Notes: generated by a model not told the origin, from the sequence alone. A DNA stretch of 64,000 nt from Proteles cristata cristata (GCA_017311185.1 JAESUZ010005462.1:806001-870000); one strand, 5' to 3'. Shown: positions 11,720 through 24,327, numbered from the stretch's first letter. A program made the numbers and translations.

Positions 11720-11945
11720 GGGGCTCCTGGGTGGCTCAATGGGTTAAGCGTCTGATTTCAGTTCAGGTCATCATCTCATGGCTCATGAGTTCGAGCCTCA
11801 CTTCAGGCTCTGTACTGACAGCTCAGAACTTGGAGTCTGCTTCAGATTCTGTGTCTCCCTCTCTCTCTGCCCCTCCCCTACTCACACTCTGTCTCTCTCA
11901 TTGTCTCTCTCTCTTTCTCTTTCTCAAAAATAAATAAACATTTAA
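11720..11945 (+). mobile_element. Can-SINE
   Basis: Head 'ggggctcctgggtggctca' to tail 'aaaaataaataaacattt'. Target duplication aaagagatctta (11708-11719) / aaaaagatctta (11946-11957). It sits only about 170 bp from the previous SINE in the same orientation. Confidence 0.92.
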
Positions 11946-12602
11946 AAAAAGATCTTAAAAGGAAGCCAAAGGTGTCAACAAATAAAAACAATTTGACTGC
12001 TAATCTCTCATGGCAACAATGGAAGTGAAAAGATAATAGGATAAATATTTTCAATAAGCTGAAAGAAAATCGTTATCAATCAAGAATTCTATAACCAGAA
12101 AGACTAACTTTGAAAGAACAGGAAAAACAAATTATTGCAACAAACAAAAATTAAAGGTTTGTCACCAAAACATTTTCAGTAAATTAAATTCTAAAGGATG
12201 CACTTCAGGTAGAATAAAGGTGATCACAGATAGAAAATCTAAGATCCAAGAAGGAATGGTGTGTAAAGATTCTGGTGAGCATGCAGGTCAATTCAAACAA
12301 ACATTGTCTCTGTCACACAATAATTATAAAAAGTTGGAAAATAGGCAACAAGTAAAACATTGGAAAACTGTAGTATAAGATTTGTTATGGAGGTGATTAG
12401 GATTAATGCATTTCAAGATCACTGTATTATTGAAAGGAAGGGGAAATAATGTAAAAATACAAATACTTGAAAGCAAATATGGAAAAAATCAAATAAACAC
12501 TAACAAAAAATTTGAGTAGCTGTATCAGTATAACAAAATACAGACTTTAAGGCAAAAGACATTACTAGCAATACAGAATGTCATTTAAAAATGACAATTA
12601 AC

Positions 12603-12831
12603 GGGGCGCCTGGTTGGCTCAGTCGGTTAAGCGTCCGACTTCGGATCAGGTCATGATCTCGCGGTTCGTGGGTTCGAGCCCCGCATCGGGCTCTGTGCTG
12701 ACTGCCAGCTCGGAGCCTGGAGCCTGTTTCAGTCTGTGACTCCCTCTCTCTCTGACCCTCCCCTGCTCACGCTGTCTCTCTCTCTCTCTCTCCTAGAAAT
12801 AAATAAAAAACATTAAAAAAAAAAAAGGAAA
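12603..12831 (+). mobile_element. Can-SINE, younger subfamily
   Basis: Well-preserved head 'ggggcgcctggttggctcag' with intact A and B boxes ('gtgggttcgagcccc'). It carries the 'tgactgccagctcgg' and 'cctagaaataaataaa' features of the younger subfamily. The target duplication aaaaatgacaattaac is perfect (12587-12602 / 12832-12847), so this is one of the more recent insertions. Confidence 0.95.
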
Positions 12832-13153
12832 AAAAAATGACAATTAACTGTAATTCTAAATTTGTATGCAGTTAATAACACAACCAGCCTCAAAGATTAT
12901 GAAGTAGAAATTGACAGATCTACAAAGAGAAACTGACAAGTGCATCTTTATAGTAAGAAATTTTACTCTTCTCTCAGTACTTGGTAAGTTAAGGAAACAA
13001 AAAGTACAGTCAGAAAAAATATAGAATTCTGGAACAACACAAAAATAATGTCCATTCTTCAAATGGACAGCACATAACATTCAAATACACCTGAACCATG
13101 TATGAAAGTTTATCACATGTTGGACTTCAATGCATTTTAAAAAATTGGTATCA

Positions 13154-13377
13154 GTGGCATCTGGGTAGCTCAGTGGGTTAAACATCCAACTGTTAATCTC
13201 AGCTCAGGTCATGATCTCACTATTTGTGAGCTTGAACCCAACATAAGGATCTGCCCTGATAGCACAGAGCCTTCTTGGAATTCTCTCCCTCTGCCCCTCC
13301 TCCCTCTCTCTCTCTCTTCCCCAGAATAAATAAATTAAATAGATAAATAGATAAATAAATGAATAAATAAATAAAGG
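13154..13377 (+). mobile_element. Can-SINE with (ATAA/ATAG)n tail
   Basis: Diverged head 'gtggcatctgggtagctcag' and a tail expanded into ATAAATAG units. Target duplication attggtatca (13144-13153) / attgggatca (13378-13387). Confidence 0.9.
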
Positions 13378-13739
13378 ATTGGGATCATATGGCCCAAATT
13401 TGATGACCACAATGTACTTAAATTATAAGTGAATGATACAAACAAGACACAATTACATGCTATTTAAAAAATTGGAAATTAAAGGATAAAATATATATAC
13501 AAACAATACAGTCAGAAATGCACTAACCAGAGGGTAGCTGGAGAGGTTATGTTGATATTAGAAAAAGTAATATTTAGGACAGGAAAAATTACTAGATGAA
13601 GAGGGGCATTTCATAATGATAAAAGGATAAATTCAATAGGACAACATAGAGATTATAAATTAATATACATCTAATATTTATCTTCAAAATATAAAAAAAA
13701 TGACAGAGCTAAAAAGAGAAATAGATTTTCTTTTCCAAT

Positions 13740-14560
13740 CATAACTGAGAATTGTTTTCATGAGTATAAAGTTTAATGGATTTACACACAGTGAACACAC
13801 CCACTTCAAAAAAAAAGAACATTATTTGTACCACAGAAGCTCCCATAAAACCCCTTCCCAGCCAACGCTCCCTCCCTTAACTTTTTTTAATAGCCATTAT
13901 TTCTCAGAGCAGTTTTAGATTCACAGCAAAATTGAAGAAAAGGTACAGAGATTTCCAATATACCCCTCTCCCCACACATTCAATATCAACACCCCCCTCC
14001 ATAGAGTGATACATTTGTTACAGTCAATAAACCTTAAGTAATGCATCATTATCACCCAAAGCCTATAATTAACCTAAGAATTCACTCTTGGTTCACATTC
14101 TGCAGGTTTGGACAAATGTATAATGGCATGTATCCACCATTATAGTATCATACAGGAGAGTTACACTGTCCCCAAAATCCTCTGTGCTCTGCCCATTCAT
14201 CCCTCCCTCCCCTCTAACTCCTAGAAACAACCACTCCATTGTTGTTGTTGTTGTTGTTGTTTACTATCTCCATTGTTTTGCCTTCCCAGAATGTCATATA
14301 TTTGAGATCATACAGTACACAGTCTTTTTAGATTGGCTTCTTTCAGTTAGTAATACACATTTAAGTTTCCTTCATGTCTTTTCATGGCTCAATAGCTCAT
14401 TTCTTTTTAGCACTGAATAATACTCCATTGTTTGCATCTACCACAATTTATTAATTCACCTACTGTAAGACATCTTGATTGTTTCAAAATTTTGGAAATT
14501 TTAAATAAAGCTGCTATAAACATCAATATGCAGGCATTTGGGTAGAATAATTGGGGATTT
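13740..14560 (-). mobile_element. Old L1 (L1MB/L1MC-like) 3' end, antisense, inside the sense L1
   Basis: The + strand shows reverse-complement L1 3'UTR wording: 'gagcagttttagattcacag', 'aggtacagagatttccaata', 'gtacacagtctttttagatt', 'gctcatttctttttagcac', 'aataaagctgctataaacat'. 13740-13880 may be a second old antisense fragment. A (GTT)n run lies at 14240-14262. The sense L1 ends before it and resumes after it. Confidence 0.78.
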
Positions 14561-14864
14561 TAACACTCTCAGTGCCTGATAGACCAAATGAGTAAGAATG
14601 TCAGCAAGAATATAGTAAATTTAAACAACACAAGTAACCAAGTTGATTAAATTGACTTATGTAGTACACAAAATTCAACATCTATAGATTATGGATTCTT
14701 TTCAGCACATGGGCATTGATCAAGATGGACTGCATACTAGGCCATAAAACAAATCTCAACAAATTTCAAAGGATTGAAATCATACAAAATAGGGAATTAA
14801 ATTAGAAATCAAGTTTTTTTAAAGGTCATTAGAAAATACCCAGAAATGACAAGAGATCATAATA

Positions 14865-15315
14865 CATATATCTTTGTTGGCTAGCAGCTATATTATTTCT
14901 AATAGTGCCGTGTTTTGTTAGCATCTCCATAACTTCCTGCAGGTCAGGAGGTTGTCCTGCTTCATACCACAGTGGCAGTTCAACTCCAAGTCTCTGCATT
15001 CCGAATGGAGCACCAGAGCAAAAACTGTCAGAAGACTTCCATGTTAGGTTTAAATGGGTCGTGCCTTATCCCACCATCTATTTCAATCATTGACTGAGAG
15101 CTACACTAAGAATAGCACGCACTCAGTTACCACTGCTTTGCTCAGATGTTGGCCAGGTTTCTCCAAGAAGACCATGACTTTGGCTTAGAAACCAAAGTAG
15201 ACCCTGAGGGAGATAATAGCTGGCAGGTATCTGATGATCATACTCAGAGCAATTGGACACGTTCTTTACTGAAGTCACAATCTCCATGTGTGCCACAGCT
15301 TATACTGAAAAAAGG
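14865..15315. other. Unidentified insert in ancient L1, possible processed pseudogene fragment
   Basis: The bases from about 14865 to 15315 do not read as L1, although L1 ORF2 sequence is recognisable on both sides. Base composition is richer in G and C than the flanks. On the minus strand a stretch reads SSDSFCSGAPFGMQRLGVE then LPLWYEAGQPPDLQEVMEML without a stop (about 15045 down to 14890). On the plus strand 15137-15300 reads open with LARFLQEDHDFGLETKVDPE. I recognise neither peptide. No clear poly-A tail or target duplication was found. It could be an old retrocopy, another repeat, or chance. Confidence 0.4.
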
Positions 15316-16530
15316 TTGAAAAGTCAATCATCCAAGTATCCATACAAGATACTAGAAGAATATTGGAAAGTAAACACAAATGAAATAAAGGGAAGAAATA
15401 ATAAAGGTAAGAGTAAGAAGCAATGAAATAGAAAACAGATGAACAAGAGAGAAAACCAACCAAGTCAAATATAAGTTCTTTGGAAAGATTTAATAAAATG
15501 TATGGCCTCTAGCAAGACTTACTGAGAAAAAGATAGCGAAAGAGAATACAAACTGTGAATATCAAAATTTAATATATACTAAAAAGGTAATAAAAGGATA
15601 TGATGAACAATTTTATGCCAATACATTTGACCACTTAGATGAAATAGACAGATTCCCTGAAAAGCAGAACTTACAGAAACAGTCACACACATATATACAG
15701 AAGAAAATTTAAGTAGTACTGTATCTGTCAAGGTAATTGAATCTATAGTTTAAAACCTATCCACAAAGAAAACTCTAGTCTCAGATGGTATCACTGATAA
15801 ATTCCTCCACATATTTAAAGAAGAGATCATACCCCTCTTATACAAACTCTATAGAGAACAGGGGATGGAACAACACTTTCCAACTTGTTTTATGAGGCCC
15901 TAGGAGCATAATCTGTCAAAGATATTACAAGAAAGAAAATTATAGGTTGATTTCTGTCAGACTAAGGTGTAAAAATTCAAAACAAAATAACAACAAATCA
16001 AATCCAGCAAGTGTGGTTTATCCCAGGAACGCAAGATTGATTTATAGGATTCAAAATCAACCCATGCGATTCACCACGTTAACAGAATAAAGGATAGATA
16101 TATAATAAACTCTGTAGATTCAATAAAAGTATTTGATAAAATTACATATTCGTTCATAATAAAAAAAAAAACCCTCAGTGGACTAAAACTAGAAGGACAC
16201 TTCCATAATCTGAAAAAGGGACGATCCAAAAACCTTCCGCAAACAATATACATAAAGTTGAAATATCAAACACTTGCCCTTGACTTTCAGACTGAACCAG
16301 ACAAAGATGTCCACAATTGTCACTTCTGTCAACTTTTTGCTGGTGATTAGTCTCTATAATGTGGCTAGAAAAATAAAGATATAAAGTTTCCATAGAAAAA
16401 TGTAAAACTCTTATTTGAAAATAATGTTTGTCTACATAAAATATTCAAAGTAATCTACAAACTCACAATAATGGCTGAATTTAGCAACATTATTAGATAT
16501 GATTAATATATAAAAATCAAATAATTTAGG

Positions 16531-19500
16531 AAGTACCTTCATGTATTCTACAAGTGTGCTCAAAATCTCCCTACCTTTGGCAATGTATTTTCTCTATTCA
16601 AGTGATCTTCTTAGCTTCTTAGCATAGATGGGAGAAAAAATGGCTAGAACAACTTCCACATTTTTTGGAGGAGAGGGAGGGATACTCCCAAAAGGGGGAG
16701 CAGTCTTTTGTTTAGAGGAACACATCTTTGGAAGGCTATTGGGTACAAAAGGTAAGACCCAAGATACTGGATACAATGGGGAGGTCCAGTACAATGAACT
16801 AAAGTTCTCTTTGTAGTAATAAAAAGGCTAGTTCCTTTGAGGTGAAGTAAGATCTAATTTTAAATGATTTTCAGCTCTCTTTGAAAAAAGGGCAAAAAAA
16901 CATAGTAGAAATGACCCTGGCTGGGAAAAGTAGACTCCACATAGATGGTGAGACACAGGGCCCGAGGGGAGAGTATTTTGAGTTGTTTCCAATTCTGTAG
17001 CTTAATTTTTCTTCATTCTCCCAATGGTTTCAGATAATCTTCAGTAACTACTAAAGTGGTCAGATTTATTTTAGCATTTTCTTGGGAAATAAAGGAAGGG
17101 CTGTGATCATGCAAGCAGATCAGCTGGGCCACAGAAAGACAGAAAGCAATAAAGAGGTATAGGGAGGAAACCAGAGAGAGAGCCAATTCAACAGCTAGAA
17201 GTGGTCTAGAACAAGCTGATAACTGGAGTTGGCAGTTGATCTGCATTCTCTGAGAATTCTCAGAAATGTTTAGGAAGAGGCTAGATTTACTAGTGCCAAA
17301 TACGGGATATAGATTTAACTTATTTTATTTAAGTTATGGGATTTTAAATTATTTTATTTAGATACCCAAAAATGGTGGCTCCCTCAGTTATTTGTAAAAT
17401 TGAGGACCTTCGGATTATACTTAATGACTATATCGATGTAATAAAAAACATCTATGTGAAAATATAACATGACATGGCCTGCAAACCATCTTCACGTTTT
17501 ACTATATTATCTCTCAGGTAATTCATTACTGTTTCACTTTCCAAACCTATCCTCATATTTGGAAGAGACAATATATTTTTTCTTAAAATAATACATTTAA
17601 TGATATTTAAACAGAATCTAACACCATTTTCAAATACAGCAACACAGTGATTTACTTACAATTATTAAATAATTCATTCTCTCTACAATATAGCAAACAT
17701 CTCAGGTCATTTGAAATAAGCTTTTTGTTAAATTGAATTTATACCCAATCTTTCAGGAACATCTTTATTAGACAGCCTTGGGGATACCCTCTAGTGGCAT
17801 AGGCCAGATGGTCTTCTGAGTTTCCTTCTCTCAGGTGCTATGGTGTTGGAAATGGAATAGAGTACATAAAGAGAAGCTCAGAAAGACTCTGTGCCAAAAA
17901 AGAGATACAGCAAATATCCCACTCCCCACAGCAGACATGGTCACCATGGCAGCAGTGGAGGTCATGTTTGTGATGAGCAGAGCCGTCATTAAACGGCATT
18001 TGCTTTATCAGTGAATAACCTCATCTGATTTTTCTTCCCCTAAACTTAAGCTAATTGCTTAGCTCTCTCTCACCATAGTGTTAATCTTCTATATTAACTA
18101 CAAAAGCACTTCCAAAGCTTTGTCTGACATAGCAAAAGAAAGAAGCTCAAAGCTCCATATGTGAACAGGAAGTTGGGGACCCCTAAAAAATTTTCTGGGA
18201 TGAGACTACTGTCAAAGTATAATTTCTTTAAAGTTAAAAACATGACTCTCATACAAGTATTGAATGAACATGCTTTATGATTTATGAAGGAACTAGCAGA
18301 ATTGTAAAGCTGGTTCAAAGCGAATCAGAGACGCTGAGAGAATGTATACAGGCATTGAAGGAAACAATGCTGTAATCATATTGTTAAGTTAGATATAAAA
18401 CTGGCTACTAGGGCAATAAAACCATAATGATTGTCACTATCTTTTCTAAAGGAGAAAAATCATGTGCATCTCTACTGGTCAAAAATCACTTACACCTTAT
18501 AAATCTACAGGTTAACATCTGATTTCACAGAATCTGAGCCCTAAGCGATAGTAAATAGTAAGTGAAACAAAAGTATGACTCCCCTTGAGTATGACAACAA
18601 AGGGACATGGTCATCTTTTTATTTTCTGTCCAAGTTTGGGGTCTTTTTTTCCTCAATCTTCAGAATTCATAACTGAATAAAATAAACATTAAACTCATGG
18701 TTGTAAGAATTGAGCCTTTTCAACCTATAAATGGCAACAAGTTCCACTGGGATTTATGGTTTTATTGATGTGTTTATTTCTTTGATCGCGTATTTATTTT
18801 TGCAGCAAGTGGAGACTCCAAGGCTGTCTTGCTCTCCCTGGAGGAAACACTCTATTTTATGAAAATATCTAATCTTCTTTCCTTTGCCATTACTGATGTC
18901 TTTAGGGAGGACAGTGCTTGCTAGAAGGAGTACAAAGTTCAGTACATTCAGACCTTTCCCTAAACTGGACAGCCAAATTGGAAGAACTTGATTATTATGT
19001 CCGTAAAATAAAATTTAAAAAAATACAGGAACAAACCTTCAGGAAAAGAGGTCAGGCCAACTTAGGAAAGAAAAAAAAAACCAAACATATTCTTGAAAGG
19101 AATAGTTAGAAGTTCATTTGACTTTCTGTAAGAATTTACTTATTTAAATGTACTAGGAAAAGCAATTAAGAAAGGGCAAAAGAGATGCTGGGGTAGCCAC
19201 GGGGGTGTGAGCATGCTTCAGATTTTGTTGCTACAGGAGGGAGGGGGCAGTGAGGGGGAAGTTTCATGATGTGGCACAAAAAGCGTGGATCCCCTCTTCA
19301 GCCTCCATCAGGAAGGGGCCACGGATCAAGGGAGGGAGATCACAAGCAGGAAAGAACATACCTGGGCAGAAGGCAGCACCTGAATCAATCAGAGGGATAA
19401 GGAGTCACAACACCTTACAGCCAGTCCCAGTAACTAACAAAACAGGCAGCCATAACATCTTGTTATAATACCCTCTATTTGGAGGGTAACAGAGGCTACC

Positions 19501-20186
19501 TAAAATGTTCAGTGACTGCTTGGTGTCCAGGTTGGTTCGGAATTTTAAATCAGAAGTCACAAATGCTAACAGGTTGGTATTGACAGTCACATCACCTACA
19601 TAAGTGTCATGAGCCCTGTGGGGGCTGGGGAGTGACATTCCTTATTCCACTGAAGATGGGCAGCTGTGTCCCAGGACCACTCATTGCTGCCATGTGAGAA
19701 CAATGGCCTCATGTTGCCAAGTCTTCAGATGTTTTTAAAGCTGGACTCTCAATTCATATGGGCAATCTCCTAGTTTTGACTTTCAATTTTTTTGAAATGT
19801 CAGTGAAAGGCAAACAAGGCACATCTGTGAGTCAACACTCTGTGACCTCTGAGTTGATGGCTGCCTTTCTTCTCATATCCAATATTACCAGTGCTCCATA
19901 AAAATCCCTCTTTCAAACCATCTGATCCCCTTCCCTGGATGCCTCATCCCCAGATTATCTCCTTATGACTTGCTTCTTTGGATGGAAAACTGTCTGCCAA
20001 ACTTTTGATTCAGCCTCTCCTAAGATTTGCCTTTCAAATAATTTTTCTTGGCTTCATCCATTGCAGTCTTTTGACGAGTGATGTTCTACCTCTGTTTGAC
20101 CTTGATGTCCAGAGAATATACTCCAATTTAGGTCTGGCATCCCTACAATTATTTGTATGAACACAGATTCTGAGCTAGAGCATGTG
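16531..20186. other. Longest stretch without recognised repeats
   Basis: No SINE, L1, LTR or DNA transposon was recognised, and there is no ORF over about 80 codons. Small ORFs at 16594-16816, 17013-17246, 18094-18318 and 19250-19468 have no recognisable motif. Such sequence could hide conserved non-coding elements or exons that cannot be judged without alignment. Confidence 0.5.
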
Positions 20187-20235
20187 CGTGTGTGTGTATG
20201 TGTGTGTGAGAGAGAGAGAGATTGAGAGAGAGAAG
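20187..20235 (+). repeat. (TG)n(GA)n microsatellite
   Basis: Alternating 'gtgtgt' passes into 'gagaga'. The overlapping minus-strand ORFs rich in His-Thr come from the repeat. Confidence 0.9.
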
Positions 20236-20374
20236 TAATAAGAACACTGAATTGAGGTGAGAGAAAGGGATTTGTTCTAACATACAATTGGGATATGAAT
20301 AGCATGGAATATTGAGAATTAGAACTTGACAAATTAAGACTATTCCCTTAACCACATTGGTTAATAATTACTAG

Positions 20375-20552
20375 CAGTGTCTCCCAACCCTGACTTTACA
20401 TTACAATTACTTAGGAAGCCTTTATAACATACAAATGATTGGGCACCACCCCAGAGATTCTGATGCAATTTGTTTGCATTATGTGATTTGGCACCAGTAC
20501 TTTTTAAAAGTTCTCCAGTGATCTTAATGTGCAGCAGGGTTACAAACCACTG
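20375..20552 (+). mobile_element. hAT-Charlie MITE (MER20/MER3-type)
   Basis: The ends 'cagtgtctcccaaccctg' and 'cagggttacaaaccactg' are imperfect inverted repeats. The inside carries 'attacaattacttaggaagc', 'caccaccccagagattctga' and 'tctccagtgatcttaatgtg', the layout of this family. The exact subfamily is not certain. Confidence 0.7.
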
Positions 20553-20564
20553 AGTGAGGAAAAG

Positions 20565-20790
20565 CCCTAGAGCATAATGGTTCAGAAGGTGGACTTTGAA
20601 GTGAGCTTCTGTTCCAGTTTTATCACCCAATAGCTATGTGACCGCAACCAATGTGCCTGGGGTGTCTAAGGCTCACTTAGTTATGTAAAACACAGAAACA
20701 AATGCCTACTTCATGAAGCTGTGTTAAATGAGGCACTGTTTATAAAGTGCTTAGCAAGTAGGATAAATGATGGCCATTACTGTTATCAGC
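20565..20790 (+). mobile_element. MIR SINE, ancient
   Basis: 'agagcataatggttcagaag', 'gtggactttgaagtgagctt', 'caatagctatgtgaccg', 'ataaagtgcttagcaagtag' follow MIR in order. Diverged and without a gene. Confidence 0.65.
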
Positions 20791-20911
20791 AGGTGTGAGG
20801 GAGAACCTGCTGTTCTCCATTGGTGGTCATCGATTATTTAACAATATTTTAAATAATATTGTTATTTAAAAGGAACATGTGAGACACTCATATTAAAAAT
20901 CCTACTGGATA

Positions 20912-20985
20912 TATACGTGTGTGTGTATAGATATAGATATAGATAATATAGATATAGATATAGATATAGATATATTAGATAGATA
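20912..20985 (+). repeat. (GATATA)n / (GT)n microsatellite
   Basis: A short GT run is followed by 6-bp 'tagata' units with two interruptions. Just upstream, at 20839-20864, 'taacaatatt' and 'aatattgtta' form a 10-bp inverted repeat with a 6-base loop. Confidence 0.9.
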
Positions 20986-21169
20986 TATCCTTTGAAAAAT
21001 GTATACTCATTCATAATATTGTTTCAATAAATCATTTTAATGATGACATAGGGACTGTGGCTGAAGAAGTCCTTCAAGGATTGTAACATGTGGACACTGG
21101 ACAGAATAGGCTCTTCCCATCCATCATAATCATGTGCAGAGAAGTAATACAAAAAGAAATACATATGGC

Positions 21170-21790
21170 TATTATGTATATGATAAGACATTGAACCATC
21201 CTAGTAACCTAGCCAATTCAAGTTAAAATAACAATGAAATCCTTTTGTGGTCTATTAAATTGGCAAAGACTTTTTAATAGCAGCATGAAGAAATTTTGAA
21301 TTTTATGCACTAATAGTAAATTGGTATGCAATTCTTAGAGAAAAAGGTAGTAATATATATCTTGGTTCAACAGTTTCACCTCTAGAAATTAATCCTAAAG
21401 GAAAATAATCAGAGATATATGAAATTTAATATGCAGTAATGTTTATCACAGTATTATTTACAATAGCAAAATGGTTGAAAAACATCTTAAATGCCAATTA
21501 CAATATAAGTAAATTGTAGTGCATCCATATAATGAAATACTATCATTAAAAATTCATGCTTTCAAAGATTACTAAATGACATAGAAAAACACTAACCAAA
21601 ACTGTAAGTAATAAATATATATCCAAACAGAAAAAATAATTTAAGGGAAAAATCCAGAATGTTAGTAGTGATTATCTTTGGGTGGTGGGATTGTGAGACT
21701 TCTCTATTTTTTTTTCAAATTTTCTATAATAAACTTGTATTATTTTAATAATAAATATATATGTAAATATATATAAAGCATATAAAATAA
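21170..21790 (+). mobile_element. Ancient L1 3' end (L1M type), sense
   Basis: 'tttatcacagtattatttac', 'tagtgcatccatataatgaa', 'gttagtagtgattatctttg' and 'ttctataataaacttgtatt' match, in order, the ORF2 end and 3'UTR of old L1M elements. Frames are lost. Confidence 0.7.
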
Positions 21791-23186
21791 AAATGTTATA
21801 AAACTTTTAAATATTATATTGACAAAAGAAAGGAAAGCAAAATAAGCAACTCCCTTGAATCTTATTTTAATGACACTTATTTGTGTTCTCCAGACCAATA
21901 TCACAAGTAATTTCTGTTCCAGAGATTTAGGGACGATGAGAGAATCTCTTGCCAACAACATTGAATTGGTCAGAAAATAAATCTTTTCCACATAGGTATT
22001 TTTCCCAAGAAAAGAGAAACAGGTGTGAGAATATGGAGGAAATACAATAACAATGATGAAAGTTTAAGGTGCTCATGGGGCATTCAAGTAAGGATGCCCT
22101 GTGGCAGCAGAAAATAAAAGGACTGAAGCACAAGGGAGAGTTGAAACCAGAGATATGGCTCTAGAAGTTGAGGACATAAAGGTAAAAGCGAAAGCTTTAA
22201 TGAGTTTACTTAAAAATATGTATGTAAAAGGAATGGACAGTCAAAGACTGAAGTCTGGGGGAAATTACCATTTAAGAAATGGGGAAGGGAGAGATGACAG
22301 TGGTGGTAGTATATTTTTAACGTCCTCAAACTCTTCCATAAAACTAAGAAAGGAAACTAGGATGGCAAACCAAAGGCCCATTGCCAATATCTACAATATA
22401 ACTTGGTTGACTAGATGTTCCAGAGATTTCTAAATCCAAGCAAGTGTGCACAAATGTGGGCAGCTACAAGATCTGCATGGCATTAGCATCTATGCCAAAG
22501 GAAGTCAAAGGAAGCAACAGGACATCTGATGATGGCCCCAGGAACTCCAAAATAACCATCAGTGGCGACTTAGAAAAAGCTCAGCAGCCAAAATGAAGAA
22601 CAGCAGGTGAAACTGTAAGGGGTTTGCACATCCCAATAACATATGAGTTAGAGGGGTTCTGAGGAAGGTGTGCAGGGGCTGAAATGGCCTATGAACTCTC
22701 CTCAATATAGAATAGCCAAAATTCCCTTCCAAGTGACCCACACTGAGGAGAAACTGCTTAAAACAGAATCCAAATTGAGCAGAGCAACTGACACAATAGA
22801 AGAAGAAAATGCAGATGGGACCAGGAAATATAAGGAAGTAAATTGCCATATTTTTTTTAACACACTGTAAATTAATAAGAAAAGGAGGTCTGTGAAGTCA
22901 GGAAAGTTCCCTTGAAGCCAGCTTATTTTAAAATTTCAGGAAAACTAATTTTACGTTAACATGTTCAATAGAAAAGGTTGAGATCAAAGAGATAAAGATG
23001 CAGAATAACATCCCTCAGAAAGAATCCCACAAAGACAGAAGAAAAATATAACATACCATTTCAAAATGGAGCAAAAAAGTCATCAAAAACAGTAAATTAT
23101 ATGGAAGGAAACCACATATCTGAACTAGAAATCTCAGAAAGTGATGAAACTATCAGCAAACTAGAGATATAGAATAATTAATTCAG

Positions 23187-23418
23187 GGGCACCTGGGTGG
23201 CTCAGTTGGTTAAGTGTATGACTCTTGATTTCAGCTCAGGTCATGGTCTCATGCTTCATGGGATTGAGCCCTGAATTGGGATCTGTGCTAACAGCAAGGA
23301 GCCTACTTGGGATTCTCTCTTTCCCTCTCTCTCTGCCTTTCTCCCTCATTCTCTCACATACATACACACACACTCTCTCTCTCTCAAAATAAATAAACAT
23401 TAAAAAAAAAAAAAGAAA
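23187..23418 (+). mobile_element. Can-SINE
   Basis: 'ggggcacctgggtggctcag' head, CT tract with a short (CA)n patch, and tail 'aaaataaataaacattaaa'. The possible target duplication aattaattcag / aatcatttcag is weak. Confidence 0.9.
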
Positions 23419-23645
23419 AATCATTTCAGAAGTGAAAACTAAATTAGAAGGAACACAAGAGCACATGAACACAACAGATATGGAAATAGAACATTAAAAA
23501 TTAAAATAATAAAGGGAAAGATAAATTGGATTAGGTGGAAAGTGACAATACAGAAGACAGGCAAAGAAAATGCAATAAATGAATAATATGAGTCTCCGCA
23601 AAAGAAAACTAAAACCATGAAACAGAACAAATATTAAGAACTAGA

Positions 23646-23867
23646 GGGGCGCCTGGGTGGCTTAGTCGGTTGAGCGTCCGACTTTCGCTTAGGTCATGAT
23701 CTCGCAGTTCGTGGGTTCGAGCCCTGCATCAGGCTCTGTGCTGACTGCCAGCTCAGAGCCTGGAGCCTGCTTCAGATTCTGTATCCCCCTCTCTCTCTGA
23801 CCCTATCTTACTCACGCTGTCTCTCTCTCTCTGTCTCCTAGAAATAAATAAAAATATTTTTTTAAAA
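23646..23867 (+). mobile_element. Can-SINE, younger subfamily
   Basis: 'ggggcgcctgggtggcttag' head, the 'tgactgccagctcag' centre and 'cctagaaataaataaa' tail. Short target duplication aagaacta on both sides. Confidence 0.92.
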
Positions 23868-24220
23868 AAGAACTATATATTATTAGACTTTAAAGAAAAG
23901 GAAATTTTTTTGTTATCTAGATAAAAATAAATTACGTAAAAGGGAATGAAAGTATGACTACCATCAGACTTTTTGATAGCAATACTTTTTTCTAGAAGAA
24001 AATGGGGTAACATATTTAAAGTACCCAAAAGAAGAAAATGTGAGCCAAGGACTTTCAATCCAGGCAAAACTTATTTTCAAGTAAAAAGGTAGCAGACAGA
24101 TTGTCACCAGCACGCAGGAACTAAGAGAATATTGTTCTCAGGAGTCCTTCTTTAGAATTTACTAGAGAAAGAGCTTTAATCAACCAAAATGCCTTGGAGA
24201 CACATCAGCTTAAATGCTGG

Positions 24221-24327
24221 CAGTGAGCATTAAATATATATTTAAATGTACGGTGAGTACTAAATGTATGTTTAAATGTACAATGAACATATATTTAAAT
24301 GTATAGTTTAAATGTACAATATATTTA
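24221..24327 (+). repeat. Tandem repeat with 30-bp unit, about 3.5 copies
   Basis: Units at 24221-24250 and 24251-24280 differ at about 6 positions. The third (24281-24303) lacks 7 bases, and partial units follow. All end in 'tttaaatgta'. A SINE is inserted in the last partial unit. Confidence 0.85.

Larger units (their letters stand above)
9630..16530 (+). mobile_element. Ancient L1, sense, from 5'UTR-like to ORF2 sequence, heavily interrupted
   Basis: Three zones run in correct L1 order. 9630-10280 resembles an old L1/HAL1 5' region ('cagtatggcagattggatac', 'ggaacttggagtgccaaaac'). 10450-12560 resembles ORF1-side and linker sequence ('atcctatacccagtgaaaat', 'aatttgtcaccagcacacct'). 12480-16530 is ORF2-like: 'actttaaggcaaaagacatt', 'cataatgataaaaggataaa', 'caaatctcaacaaatttcaa', 'tttatcccaggaacgcaaga', 'gattcaccacgttaacagaa'. 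All frames are destroyed. Five SINEs, an antisense L1 3' end and an unknown block interrupt it. Part could belong to more than one old insertion; a single element is inferred from the order and orientation. Confidence 0.62.
21975..24220 (+). mobile_element. Ancient L1/HAL1-like element, sense, interrupted by SINEs
   Basis: 21975-22200 is homologous to 10620-10830: both contain 'gtatttttcccaagaaaag', 'gctcatgg.gcattcaagt' and 'tggctctagaagttgag' in the same order. Further on, 'gagccaaggactttcaatcc', 'gattgtcaccagcacgcagg' and 'attgttctcaggagtccttc' resemble the ORF1-side or HAL1 portion of old L1. Lys- and Glu-rich short ORFs (22101-22433, 22670-22870) are possible ORF1 debris. The subfamily is uncertain. 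Confidence 0.55.

Noticed and set aside
12603..12831. tRNA gene suggested by A and B boxes
   Set aside because: The boxes belong to the tRNA-derived head of the SINE; no cloverleaf with an anticodon arm is preserved.
20839..20864. 10-bp AT inverted repeat as a regulatory hairpin
   Set aside because: AT-rich palindromes of this size are common by chance in this composition.
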